NCBI GenBank assembly: GCA_050084985.1
Contig: JBITNC010000001.1
Coordinates: forward strand, 152,830,001-152,894,000
Length of the DNA: 64,000 nt
Direction of reading: 5' to 3'
Source of the DNA: Nageia nagi
Lineage: Eukaryota; Pinophyta
Part shown: piece after piece, positions 9,761 through 20,299 of the stretch
Numbering within the stretch: position 1 is the first letter of the stretch
How the letters are laid out: every line of letters begins with the position of its first letter
Position numbers and translations under genes: made by a program
The notes under the pieces: model-generated
Seen by the model: the letters and a program-made list of their open reading frames with translations, nothing else
The model's database searches: none
Told to the model about the DNA's origin: nothing

Positions 9761-10953
9761 GATTTTGGTAAATCTTGTTAAAATTGAATTAGAAAATATG
9801 AAGAATATAGTCCAAACCACTTTAGTGAATTAGATAGGTAAATCATAAGAATACAAAAAACATTTAACAAATTTCATAGCTGAATGGAAAACAAACATTG
9901 TAAAAATATACCTAAATTCCCTAATAAATTTATTACTAAGTCATTATATTTTGTTCATAGCAATATATAAGTTTAAAGGGGTTTTTTATATAGCCACCCA
10001 AAACCTACATTAAATTATTTTATAATCAACAAGGTAAAAATATGCCAAATTTTAAGATTTTACCATCCAAAAATCAAATTGACTCTTTAAAAATGCAAAA
10101 TGATCTTTAAAAATGCCAAATAGTCCTTCCAAAATGTAAATAAATCTCCAAATAACCTCAAAAATGCTCAATCAAGGGGTATCAAAAAATGCAAATGAAC
10201 CATAGATTTTCCTTAAACTTCCATGTTAACCTCATAATGGCCAACCTAAAACTCAATTATAATTAAGAAAAATTTCAAAAATTACCTCTCACTAAGCTAT
10301 ATGAACCTCCTTTAAGCCTTCAAACTCAAAAATGTAGCCAAATTAGGTCTAATGACTTTCTCCAAGGTTGAGATATAGTGTCTTAATCCCCAACATCTTC
10401 CTCTAAGATCCTCTACTTTAAAATTTGATGCCCTAAACTCTAATGTTGCTTGCTAGGAAGCCCAAATTTGAAATTTAGTACTTATACTTGTAATATTAAA
10501 GCTTTAGAGGTGGAACAAACTATCCTTTGAATAAGATACAATGCCTTGAATCTCAATGTTAACTTGTTAGTGTCCATATGAGCTAGATCCAAGCACTAGA
10601 ATACCTAAGATATCCTTAACTCTCACATTCATTGATACATATATGATTCCATGATAATTACCATTATGATGTATCAATCTTTCTTAGATCTTTCAATAGG
10701 ACAACAAGATCTACTTCAATAGATACTCTCTAGTAGGATGGAGAGATCTCCTTCAACTCAACCACTTATCTCCAATAAGAAGGAGAGATATTCTTCAATT
10801 AAACCTATTCTCTCTAATAATATGGAGAGATATTCTTTATAATAAAATTCTTATTATTTCTTACCTTACAAAAGTGTAATATCTTAGCTCTTTAGATCAG
10901 ATCAAAATATTTTGTATGTGAGAATCTTGATTGCAATAGGATGGTAAAGTCAA
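9761..10953. other. Block H, left part: PBS-side sequence with no recognisable coding domain
   Basis: This stretch lies between the broken G integrase and a primer-binding site at 10954-10966. If the LTR at 10970-12281 is read on the minus strand, this is the leader side of an element. No Gag or pol motif could be recognised. It contains a 42-bp tandem repeat. Confidence 0.45.
10695..10850 (-). repeat. 42-bp tandem repeat, about four units
   Basis: GGAGAGAT occurs at 10740, 10782 and 10824, with a first more degraded unit from about 10698. Each unit includes CTTCAA and TCTCTAATA-like text. It lies about 100 bp from the primer-binding site, in the presumed leader of block H. Confidence 0.65.
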
Positions 10954-10966
10954 GGCTCTGATACCA
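10954..10966 (-). other. Primer-binding site for initiator tRNA-Met (block H)
   Basis: The minus strand reads TGGTATCAGAGCC, a perfect match to the plant initiator-Met tRNA primer-binding site used by many LTR retrotransposons. It sits 3 nt from the presumed end of the LTR at 10970. It fixes the orientation of that LTR as minus. Confidence 0.85.
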
Positions 10967-10969
10967 CTA

Positions 10970-12281
10970 TAATTAGCCTAAGATATTAGCTCATGCTCAA
11001 ACATGCCCTAAGAGAGGCACATTTTCTTCTAAGCTTTAGATGTCATCAATTTAACATAAAATAAATCAATAATACTAACATCTATAAATATCCATAAATA
11101 CCCAACATAGGGCAAAGGAAATAAGAATTTGAATAGAAAATGCAAAATATACTTTTAGATACAACATCCAATCATAATGAGACAACTGAAAATGATGACA
11201 TCAAATAATGTGATTGAATTATAGAATGAGAGAACCAAATTATAATAGCTTTAATGAGAGTGCTATATTGATGGTATTTTTGGTACCTAAGGAACTTACA
11301 TCAAGGTTTACTCAAATAGGATTATTGTAGATGGCTTCAATGCCTCACTTACTTCTTAATGATGGAATAACCAAATTTACTCTCCCAAATGGCTAGAGTA
11401 ACTAAGAGGCTAGCCTTCAATCATCTCAAAACCTCAAACACATACTAACACCTACAAGTGGAAAAGATAGAGTTACCACACTCAATTTGATATAAGGAGG
11501 TTTAATCATCAATTCAACATATCTCATGTATTATAGGAATCCTCTTTCTATAAGTGACGTGCTTCACCTTCTAATATTAAGTTTAGTTGATACAATGGCT
11601 TATAAGAGTGATCTGTGTACTCTCAATACCAACATACAAGATAGGATACCTTAGGATGAGAGTAATCGCATCCAAGGGAAAAGAATACTAATGTTGGAAA
11701 AGAGGATACCTCCATGTACCTCAGAATCAATGACAAAGCTAGAAAAACTCCAAGAGTATGATGTGGAATCCTAAGGATTCCAAATGCTCAATGTAGGGGG
11801 TCTAGATTCCCTCATAATCCCAATGTCCAAGTGTAGGAGCTATTTTATATCTTGGGATGCAAAATGTTCCACATCCAAGCATATGAGTATTCATAGAATC
11901 TCAAAGTTGGTGTAAACACCTAGATGGAAGCTTTACCTTAAAGATAGAATTAATGAAAAGAGGATAATCTAATGCCAATATTACAATCATCAAGGATAGG
12001 AATATACAACACCTCATTATCAAAGATTGATATTGCATTTATAATCATAATGACCTTGGTATCATAAATGCATCATTATTGGCATAATTGGAAACTCAAC
12101 TATAATAATATGCTAAATAAGGGCTCCACATTCCATAATTGGAGTACTAAACTACTCTCCAATTGGAACTTACAATTAATTAGCTACATAACTCCTAAAG
12201 TAAGAAAACATACTCCTAATCTAATGTTCTCATTTGTCAGTGATTAAATGGGGAAAATACCATAAAAATGGACAAATTACA
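10970..12281 (-). mobile_element. LTR of block H, 1.3 kb
   Basis: Read on the minus strand, the segment begins TGTAATTTGTCC at 12281, right after a purine-rich tract (12300-12282), and ends ...GGCTAATTA at 10970, next to the primer-binding site. So it has the features of a 5' LTR (PBS after it) and a 3' LTR (PPT before it) at once. No second copy was found in the window. Ends are inferred from PBS and PPT positions; the terminal CA is changed to TA. Confidence 0.6.
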
Positions 12282-12300
12282 CCCTCTTTTTCTTCCTAGG
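12282..12300 (-). other. Polypurine tract next to the H LTR
   Basis: The minus strand reads CCTAGGAAGAAAAAGAGGG, directly followed by TGTAATTTG. This is the standard PPT-LTR junction. Confidence 0.65.
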
Positions 12301-12894
12301 CATATTTGTAGTAGTATTAAATCCCTAAGATAAACCTTCCTTATTTTGTTCCAAATTAATGTTTATGCCAAATCCCATCAACCATGCTTTCCAATAATAT
12401 GATACATAATAAATCCATTCTTAGTTCTTATGATATATCACTTCCCAACTCCTCTCCACTTTGGATACCACTCCTATCATGCCAATGTTTAATAGTTTTT
12501 GAGATGGTATCCCTTCCAATGGAAAAAAAATTAATAAATCATGGTTCACATAAATAATTACTTTATTTGGTTCCTCCATTCATTTCCCTTCCATCCCTTT
12601 AACTCCTATATCCATAAGACTTAAGCTTATTAGCCTAAAATTTCAAAATAGTAGATATTTATGATTTAGGGAGATGACTTTTGATATTCATTCCAATGCA
12701 TATGTCTACATCTTGATCTTCCATTGGAAATTTTAGATATGCTCTTACATTTTCCTTTAGGGATTATTTTATCTTATTGACAACCTTTTTATTAGATACT
12801 TATATTTTCAAATATTCATGGTATGTTTGAGTAAGTGAGGTAACCATCTTTTGGCAAGCTCCTTATTGATTCAAAAATTGACTACTCTTTTGCT
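12301..12894. other. Block H, PPT-side internal remnant, no gene seen
   Basis: About 0.6 kb between the polypurine tract and the N insertion. On the minus strand it should be the 3' internal part of an element. I could not recognise an integrase or other domain in any frame. It resumes at 17264 on the other side of N. Confidence 0.4.
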
Positions 12895-12899
12895 TCCAT

Positions 12900-13183
12900 T
12901 GTTGGAAGTATTTCTAACATTATTCCTAAGTCCTAAGTTATTAGGATTAATTAATTAGGACTAAAGTATTTCCCTAAGTATCTAGGTCTAAGTATTTTAG
13001 TTTATTGTTATAACAAGTAATTTGTTATGTAGTGATCTAAGGGTGATACGTATAGTGTGAGTTGTTTATTTTGGTCATGAGAATATTATTCTCAACTTAT
13101 TATCTTGTCTTGTAATGGCTTTCTTAAGCCTATAAATATGTAACTCATTTTGATGAATATAGAAGAACATTTTGGTTCTCTCA
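12900..13183 (+). mobile_element. 5' LTR of element N
   Basis: 284 bp, TG...CA. A TATA box (TATAAATA, 13131-13138) lies 45 bp before the LTR end. It differs from the 3' LTR by three changes near 13021-13027 and one at about 13050. All four are transitions. Confidence 0.95.
13131..13138 (+). promoter_or_regulatory. TATA box of N 5' LTR
   Basis: TATAAATA, conserved at 17206-17213 in the 3' LTR. It is the likely core promoter for the N transcript. Confidence 0.6.
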
Positions 13184-13185
13184 AT

Positions 13186-13197
13186 TAGTATCAGAGC
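13186..13197 (+). other. Primer-binding site of element N
   Basis: TAGTATCAGAGC lies two bases after the 5' LTR. It matches the initiator tRNA-Met site TGGTATCAGAGC at 11 of 12 positions; the mismatch is a G-to-A transition. Confidence 0.9.
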
Positions 13198-15111
13198 TGA
13201 ATCAATCATAGGGTTAGAGTGGGTGAAGTCTTGAAGGATTTTATCAAGCTCCTCAAGGACTATCTTTAGAGTTATTGAGCTTGTGGATGCATTGCAAAGA
13301 ATTTATCAAATTTTTGCAAGTGTGAGATCCAAAGCCTATGGAGAAACTCTTGTTCCAGTGGGAGCAAAGAAGGATTTGTGTGTAGTAAGGATTTGTTCAT
13401 TGATGTATAATGCCATAGTAGAGATTGAACAGGCCCATGTGAGGAGTGTTACGCTGAAAGACTATGCATTAAATTGTTGTGTGCAGAGGCATAGAAAGCT
13501 GGCATCGAGAGGAGAAGTCCTGCATAGAGCTAACACCAAGAGGAGAAGTCCTGCATAGAGAGATCTACGCATATATTAGATCTACTGTATATGAAGGAAC
13601 ACTATGTTGAGCGTAAAGGAAAGCCATATCTTTGGTGACCTAAAATTTTTTCCACTCACGTGTTTGCTGAGCCGCATAGAGGAGACATTTTATGGCCTGA
13701 TCTGGTTTATACATTTCATGGTCTACGTAGAGGAGAAATAATGAATTGATTTGTTCACATGTTTGGTGGCCTGCATGAGGAGACGTGCATGAAGCTCATG
13801 TGAGGAGATGTATGTTGTTGAAGGAGGTGCATTGCTTTACATACTCTAAAGGAGGTGCATTGCTAAAGTAAGGAGATGTACACTGGAAGAGAGTGGATTG
13901 ATCTATCACATGGAGGAGACATAAGCATTTGGTGACTCGCATAGAGGAGATGTTCATTATGATACTCATTGTGAGTCATGCACTATGATACTTGCATGAA
14001 AAGTTACGAGCTGAAGGAGCTAAAGTCACATGCTAAAGGAGCTAAAGGAGCCACGATCACTAAAGATAGAGTGAGGGAGAATGATAACATAATAGAGTCA
14101 TTTGCCAGTACTCGAGGTCTACTTGGATGTGCTACTATTGAAAGGAGCTAAATCTAGAAGTGGGTAAAGAGTGACATAGCCAGCTACCTACACCTTAGAT
14201 GCCACATGAGTTGTGATAGTCCAAAAATACCAGATGCCATGAAAGAGGCATGAGTCTACTACAAGGACAACCTAACATGGAGATTAGATTATCATAGGAG
14301 GAATGTGGAAGATGGAAAGAATTGATTTGTTGGTTTGTTATTGCTGTTTGAGGATGTGCATTATACATGGAGAGAAAGTAGTCTGAAGGAGGCCACCTAA
14401 TGAAAAAAAAGGAGAAGCCTATGTTGCAGACTAGGAGACTAAGAGGACCTGCATGTGTGGAGAAAATAGTGAAGCTATTAGTGTGAAGAAAGTGCCCATG
14501 TTGGAGGTGAATTGATTTGTTTGGACTACTACAATTGTTCCTTGCATACAGTGAAATAATGCCAATGCCTACTAAGGAAAACTGAGTAGTTGAGAGACTG
14601 CTAATGTTTTGATTAATGAGACTACATATTGAGAGCTAACATGAAAAAAATAAAGGGAAGTTATGGGTCTATGGAGTTCACATAAAAAAAATAGATAATA
14701 TATAGTTGGATTGAATCTGTCTAGGCCAAAGCAAGCCTATGCTCATTCTGTGGATGTGATGTGGAGGTCCATGTTAAATTATCGATAAAGAGAGAGATGT
14801 GGTGTTGAAGTGTGGTGGTGAGTCAGGGGCAACCCTACCAGCCTTATTGCCTAATAACCAATCTACATCTCCATTACAATGGTGTTTTGATCTCAAAGAT
14901 TCAGTGAAGGAAGAGATAGTTACAGTCTAGATTCAAAAAAAATGGGTGGCAGCAATGGACAGAAGTCCAAAATGGCTCATGAGAAGAATAATGAAAAGAG
15001 AGAACTGGTGTTGAGAACTTAAAAAAGAATGATGGGGAGTGTTTTTATGCATGAACTTGATATCCATATTAATGAAGATTTGAAGCTGCTGAGGATTTAT
15101 TAAATCCACAA
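13198..15111 (+). other. Long 5' leader of element N
   Basis: About 1.9 kb precedes the first Gag codon. It contains a 31-bp direct repeat with GAGGAGAAGTCCTGCATAGAG at 13508 and 13539, and a dense run of GGAG-containing motifs at about 13670-14060. A 91-codon ORF (13283-13558) shows no domain and is poorly supported. The leader could carry dimerisation or packaging signals, as expected for an element moved in trans; that is inference. Confidence 0.6.
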
Positions 15112-16938
15112 ATGGAAATGGATACCATGTTTGAAAACTTGGAGGTGCCCAAGTTTGATGGACAAAATTATGCTTGGTGGAGCATAATAATGAATACCTT
15201 GCTCAAGGCTAAGGACCTTTGGAGCATTATAGAAGATGGGTATGATGAACCTCCATCTTGGAAGTCTCTTAAAGGAGAGGAGAAAAGAGAAAAGAAGGAA
15301 AAGCAATATCAAAATTGCTTAGCTCTCATGGACTTGAGAAAAGCCATGAAAGAGAATGTTTCTCCTCTTATAGCAATTTGTAAATCAGCTTCTATTGCAT
15401 GGAAGGTTTTTAAAGATGTTTTTGATGTTAATGAATATGAAGCTTGTGTGAACAAAGGGGAACCTTGTTTTTTTGGTGAAGGCTCATGGGAAGAGCCATA
15501 TATGCTTGAAGAGCCATGTTTTAAAGATCCTTTTGAAGGATTTTTTGAAGACATGTCTTATAAAGAAGGCATGCATGATGATGAATTCTTTCTTGAAGAT
15601 GAAGATGAAGAAGGTTGTGAGACTCTAGAAGAGAGTAATGTTGAACCTCTTATGGGATTGGAATGTTGTAATAACATTCACATTGCTCATAAGGAGGATG
15701 ATTGTTTTTATGAAGAAGCCTATGAAGAGTGTCCATTGAAGACACCATCTCAGCCATATGATGATGAATGCTTCATGGAAGAGGCATATTATGAACCCAT
15801 TCTTATGATGGAGAATGAGGAGGAGCCAACCACACATTATTGGTAAGATTGCTTTTTTGACAAAGCACAAGACGATGACACACTCAAGGAGGAGTGTTCC
15901 ATGGCTAAAAACTACTCACATGGAGTAGAGAATATTGATGAAAAGGCTAAAATTATATGGGATGTTGATCCATATGACATTGATGATGAAGAAGAGATGA
16001 GAGCTATAAGCTCCATGCTCATAAAAGAAAAAGAGGAGAATGAAGATGACTATCTCAAGGGGGAGATAGAAGATAATGAGATAGCTGTTGATGGACTTCA
16101 TGGTGAAATGGAGGCATCAAAAGATCTTGAGAGTTTTCTTATAAAGGCAACAATATGCAAAGAGGAACCATGGGAATTCCTTATCATGAATGAAGAAATG
16201 ATTGCTTTAAAAGCAACATCAAAGGAAAGATTAATGTGGATATCTACTCACCAAAACATCATTAGAGGAAATGATTTCTTATTTTTTGGCTTGTTTGATA
16301 ATGCTTCTAATGAATATTTGCTAATCATATGTGTGAAGGATAGGTTGAAGGCTATGGAGAATGGAGAAGAATGTCTTATCAAGGCATTGCTTGAGGATTG
16401 CATCATGGAGACAACATTGAAAAGTCTTCCTTGGGAGAAGACATTTATGAAAAACTTGGGTCATGTGGATCCAAATGATGATTGTAAAATCTTAGTAAGG
16501 TGTGATTTTTTGAGTGAAACTTTGTGTGAGGAGCAACACATAGTTACATATGTAATAAGCCAATGTGTGGCTTTCTATTGTTTGAAAGTGTGTGTAGAAG
16601 TTTGTGAGAGAGTACTATGGTACAATTATTATTGTGAGATGATGAATACATACTCATGTGGGGTATGGATATGTAATGATGTAAAAGCATGGTTTGAAGA
16701 CCATCCAAGAGATGAAAGAGAGTGGTTGATTAAAATCACATATGGAGAGACTTTTGTTGAAGGGGGAGCTACTCAACAAAAGGAGGCACTCAATGAAGGA
16801 GCAACATCAAAAATAATGAAGAAGACTCCATACAACAAGTGGAAGGAATGCCCAAATCATACTTTTCAAGTTTTTGATTTCCTATTGATTGATTGGAGGA
16901 AACACAAAATTGTTTTCTTCCAACTATTTGATGTCTAA
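15112..16938 (+). CDS. Element N Gag-like acidic protein, one internal TAA
   Basis: One frame of 609 codons runs from ATG 15112 to TAA 16936-16938, broken only by TAA at 15844-15846. Residues about 5-105 match the copia-type Gag N-terminus (UBN2/Retrotran_gag_2: PKFDGQNYAWWSIIMNTLLK, DLWSIIEDGY, SIAWKVFKDVF). After that the family usually continues to a zinc knuckle. Here it changes to a long Asp/Glu-rich region (about 110-300) with repeated EEPYMLEEP/EEAYEE motifs, then a less acidic C-terminal part with YVISQ...YCLKVCVEVCE and SCGVWICNDV. No zinc knuckle, protease, integrase or RT is visible. The same two-part design is in element A, so it is a family trait. The start is chosen because the Gag match begins a few residues after it. 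Function of the acidic and C-terminal parts is unknown. Confidence 0.8.
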
Positions 16939-16962
16939 AGAACCCTTTGAGTTCCTTAGTAT

Positions 16963-16974
16963 CAAGGGAGAGTA
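16963..16974 (+). other. Polypurine tract of element N
   Basis: CAAGGGAGAGTA directly precedes the 3' LTR. It lies 25 bp after the end of the long ORF. Confidence 0.7.
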
Positions 16975-17258
16975 TGTTGGAAGTATTTCTAACATTATTC
17001 CTAAGTCCTAAGTTATTAGGATTAATTAATTAGGACTAAAGTATTTCCCTAAGTATCTAGGTCTAAGTATTTTAGTTTATTGTTATAACAAGTAATCTAT
17101 CATGTAGTGATCTAAGGGTGATACATATAGTGTGAGTTGTTTATTTTGGTCATGAGAATATTATTCTCAACTTATTATCTTGTCTTGTAATGGCTTTCTT
17201 AAGCCTATAAATATGTAACTCATTTTGATGAATATAGAAGAACATTTTGGTTCTCTCA
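16975..17258 (+). mobile_element. 3' LTR of element N
   Basis: 284 bp, TG...CA, followed by the TCCAT target duplication at 17259-17263. It is identical in length to the 5' LTR and 280 of 284 positions agree. Confidence 0.95.
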
Positions 17259-17263
17259 TCCAT

Positions 17264-17539
17264 AACCAATTGTTAAAACTTAATAGAGTATGCATATTTT
17301 ATGATAAGGTGTGAGAATATTTGTTCCCCCTTTAAGCATAAAAAGAAACAATTAGGAATGATCATCCCCCTTTTCCTTAAATTATCAATTATCATAATTC
17401 TATTGAGATAGATAAGATAGAATAAGTGTGCTAACTTTAGTGTCAATCCACTTAAGTTATTAATAAATTTATTACAAGGTCATTAAAAAATTTATAATCA
17501 TGTCATCAATATATTTTCTATGTACATATTGCCATAAAA
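17264..17539. other. Remainder of block H right of element N
   Basis: About 0.3 kb between the N target duplication and the broken G integrase. AATAAATTTATTAC followed by GTCATTA occurs here (17460) and, with two changes, at 9921 on the far left of block H. It could be a trace of the H ends. No coding domain was seen. Confidence 0.35.
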
Positions 17540-20250
17540 TGTTTTAATTCTCTTTACAATTCTTATCGATAAAATGTTTAATTGAATTATAATAAGATCT
17601 TTTCTATTTTTAAGTATCCTCCAAGACCTCCATGAATTTCTTACTATCACTATTAATTCCTAAAAAAGAGTACTTTTAGGATGAAGAAATATTTCCATAA
17701 TCTATGGTCTTGGCATTATTTGCAAATATAAAATAAATTAGGATTTTATTTATGGTAAATATTTTATATGGTTTAATCCTACTACTTATACTCAACTCAT
17801 TTTTCATTGTATTTGATTATCCAAATCTATATTTAAGGATAAAGGTATAACTGTATAAGTAATGCAACTATTTAGTCTATCTCAAACTTTGGAGTCATTA
17901 TTTTCTAAATATTTATGTACTTTAATGCTTGATGATTAATGTATGGCATAAATTCCCTATGAAACAAGTAATTCCTTAACTTTTTCAATGATTGCAAATG
18001 GTATAGAAATATTGTTCATTCACAATTTTTTTTCCTTATGCTCATCTAAATTTTGGCTAAAGAATATCTTTTATGCTTCTTAAGTCCAAGTAAATATTTC
18101 TTTCTTGATGTATAAATTCAACATTTCCCAACTATATGTATATTTCTTATGAACTTCCTATAGAATATTATTCATCCATATAGGCTTCATAATTCTATTG
18201 TACTCTTTAGTGACTAATCCTTAATAATATCTATCTTGGTTGGAAAAATCTGCAACCCTTTTCTTGAGATCATAAATCCAAATTATATCAACTCTTCCTG
18301 TATTAATGATTATTTCTAAGATGTATAAACAACATCTCTTGTCTTAACTTCTATAATACTTACCTCAAATGGATTATATGTTCTTCCTTCCCCTTATTAT
18401 ATATGAGATTATCATAAAAATATACCCTTATAAACATTCACAAGAATGGATTTATCACTTTATTCATTAATTTCATAAGAGTAATAGGGGTGTTGGTTAA
18501 CCCAAAAGATATAATTAACTACTTATAAAGTTTACACTTAGTTTGAAAGATTATTTTCCACTCATCACCTTTTATTATTTTTAATTGGTGATACCAACCC
18601 TTAAAATTTTCCTTTGAAAAGTATTTAGATCCATATAAACAATATAATAAATCACCCATATGAGGAATATGAAATTGATAGCTTATGGTAATCTTATTAA
18701 TATTCCTTGAATTAGTACAAATCCTCCACTCTCAATCCTTTTTAAGATTTAACACAACTAGCACTCTATAGAAACTAAGGATATCCCATATTATTTAATT
18801 CTTCAATTATTATTTTACTTATTCATATGAACTATCATCTTAGGATCCATCCTATGAGGTGTTTTATTTAGTAAACTAGATCTAGATATCAAGTTTATTT
18901 GATTGGAAATATTCCTAATTGGTGGAAATCATATTAACAAATATTCAATAATGATGTTGGTACAATCATCAATTATGTTGACCACTTATTATTTTATTTA
19001 TTCCTAATGAGAAATCATAACATGACATACCTCATTTTCTTTAATAGTCTTCAATAATTTCTTTCATGACAATAATATTACTCTACTCTTGGTATCTTCA
19101 ACTTTTGGTTCCAAAGGTAAACATTCAAACCCTTTATCATTCTTAAAAATGGAAATTATGTTCCATCTTCCATAATATATTATATTTAAATCACATTATG
19201 ATGGTCATCCTAAAATAATATGACATGTATCCATAGGAATAAAATTATACCACACATCATCATATTACACTCCAATCTTAATATTTACTATACATCTTTT
19301 ATTTACTTACACCTGATGTTCCTTTATCTAACTATGACATATTTTAAGTCAATAGATTAGTAAAGAGTTTTAGTTTCTATTTCTCCACCATCTTGATCAA
19401 TATTACAAGATTCTTGGTAGTTCCATTTCCATAATCACCATAAACATTTCCTCCACTTTTATACATTATATTCAAGATGATTTTTCTTTTCCATGGTTCT
19501 ATTGCTTACTTGTGTGGCATGACTAAGATTCTTCTTATTATTAATTATTATCCAACTTTAGTTATGGTTTTATTGTTTTCACATCCTATATTTATTTTTT
19601 AATCAATATTAGCTCTATTACCATTTATTTTTTTATATATTCTATGTTCCTTTCACTCATTAGCTCTATGTCCTTGAGATCCTTAATTATAACATTATCC
19701 ATATCCCAATCCTCTAGATTCATTTTCTCTTCCTTTATATGGATGAAATTTTCCTCCTTAAAAGCTATTAGAACTCTCATATTCTTCTTTCTTAGGTGGT
19801 CTCTTTTTTGTATTAAATAATCCTTTCTTACCTATTACTCTATTAGAGTTAGGGTTGCTTTTATTATTAGCGTTTTCTCAATCATTAAGTCATTTTGATA
19901 TGTTTCTTGAATGAAACATATATTCAATATCTCTATTTCATGATATATGGCCAATGTCAATCAATTAAAGTATTTATATATCTTTTCAAATGTCTCTTTT
20001 ATGTATCCATCTTTGATAAGTAATCAACAATCTTTATTTGTATAGTATTTCACACTCATCTCCCTCTCTCTAATTTTTTGTAATTTTTTCAACAAATTCA
20101 ACTCATATTCTATAGGAAGTAGCTTTTTCTTTAACTTTCTCACCATCTTGTTCCAAGAATTTATCTTTGTTTTACCTTCCTAAAATATCTCAGCCTTTAT
20201 GATTTATTTCCACCATAAAGATGCCACTACACTAAAAATTGGCTATAGGG
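17540..20250 (-). pseudogene. Element G gag-pol relic (zinc knuckle, RT, RNase H, integrase start)
   Basis: Minus strand, 5' to 3': a zinc-knuckle remnant at about 19698-19660 (CYN, stop, GSQGHRANE); RT in one nearly open frame at about 18800-18430 (EWRICTNSRNINKIT, HIPHMGDLL, KYFSKENF, GDEWKIIFQTKCKLY, SFGLTNTPITLMKLMN); a connection region with many stops; an RNase H segment at about 17950-17890 (FMPYINHQALKYI); and the integrase H2C2 region (IHGGLGGYLKIEKILL) at about 17720-17560. The RT motif A Asp is replaced by Asn in the frame read, so it is catalytically dead as well as full of stops. TAG stands where Trp is usual after KCKLYK. It continues at 9760-9240 beyond the inserted block. Confidence 0.8.
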
Positions 20251-20299
20251 GAAAGTAATTTGAGGTATTTTTGAGGAGGTAATTTTAAACTAGCTCACT

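Larger units (their letters stand above)
12895..17263 (+). mobile_element. Element N: complete, young, non-autonomous copia-type LTR retrotransposon
   Basis: Two 284-bp LTRs (12900-13183 and 16975-17258) begin TGTTGG and end TCTCA. They differ at only four positions and are flanked by an exact 5-bp target duplication TCCAT (12895-12899 and 17259-17263). A near-perfect primer-binding site follows the 5' LTR and a purine tract precedes the 3' LTR. The 3.8-kb interior has a 1.9-kb leader and one long ORF with a copia-type Gag start but no protease, integrase or RT. It therefore depends on enzymes from another element. The low LTR divergence makes it the youngest insertion in the window. It lies in block H. 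Confidence 0.93.

Noticed and set aside
13283-13558. 91-codon ORF in the N leader
   Set aside because: No domain, overlaps a direct repeat, and lies far upstream of the clear Gag start; cannot be supported as a gene.
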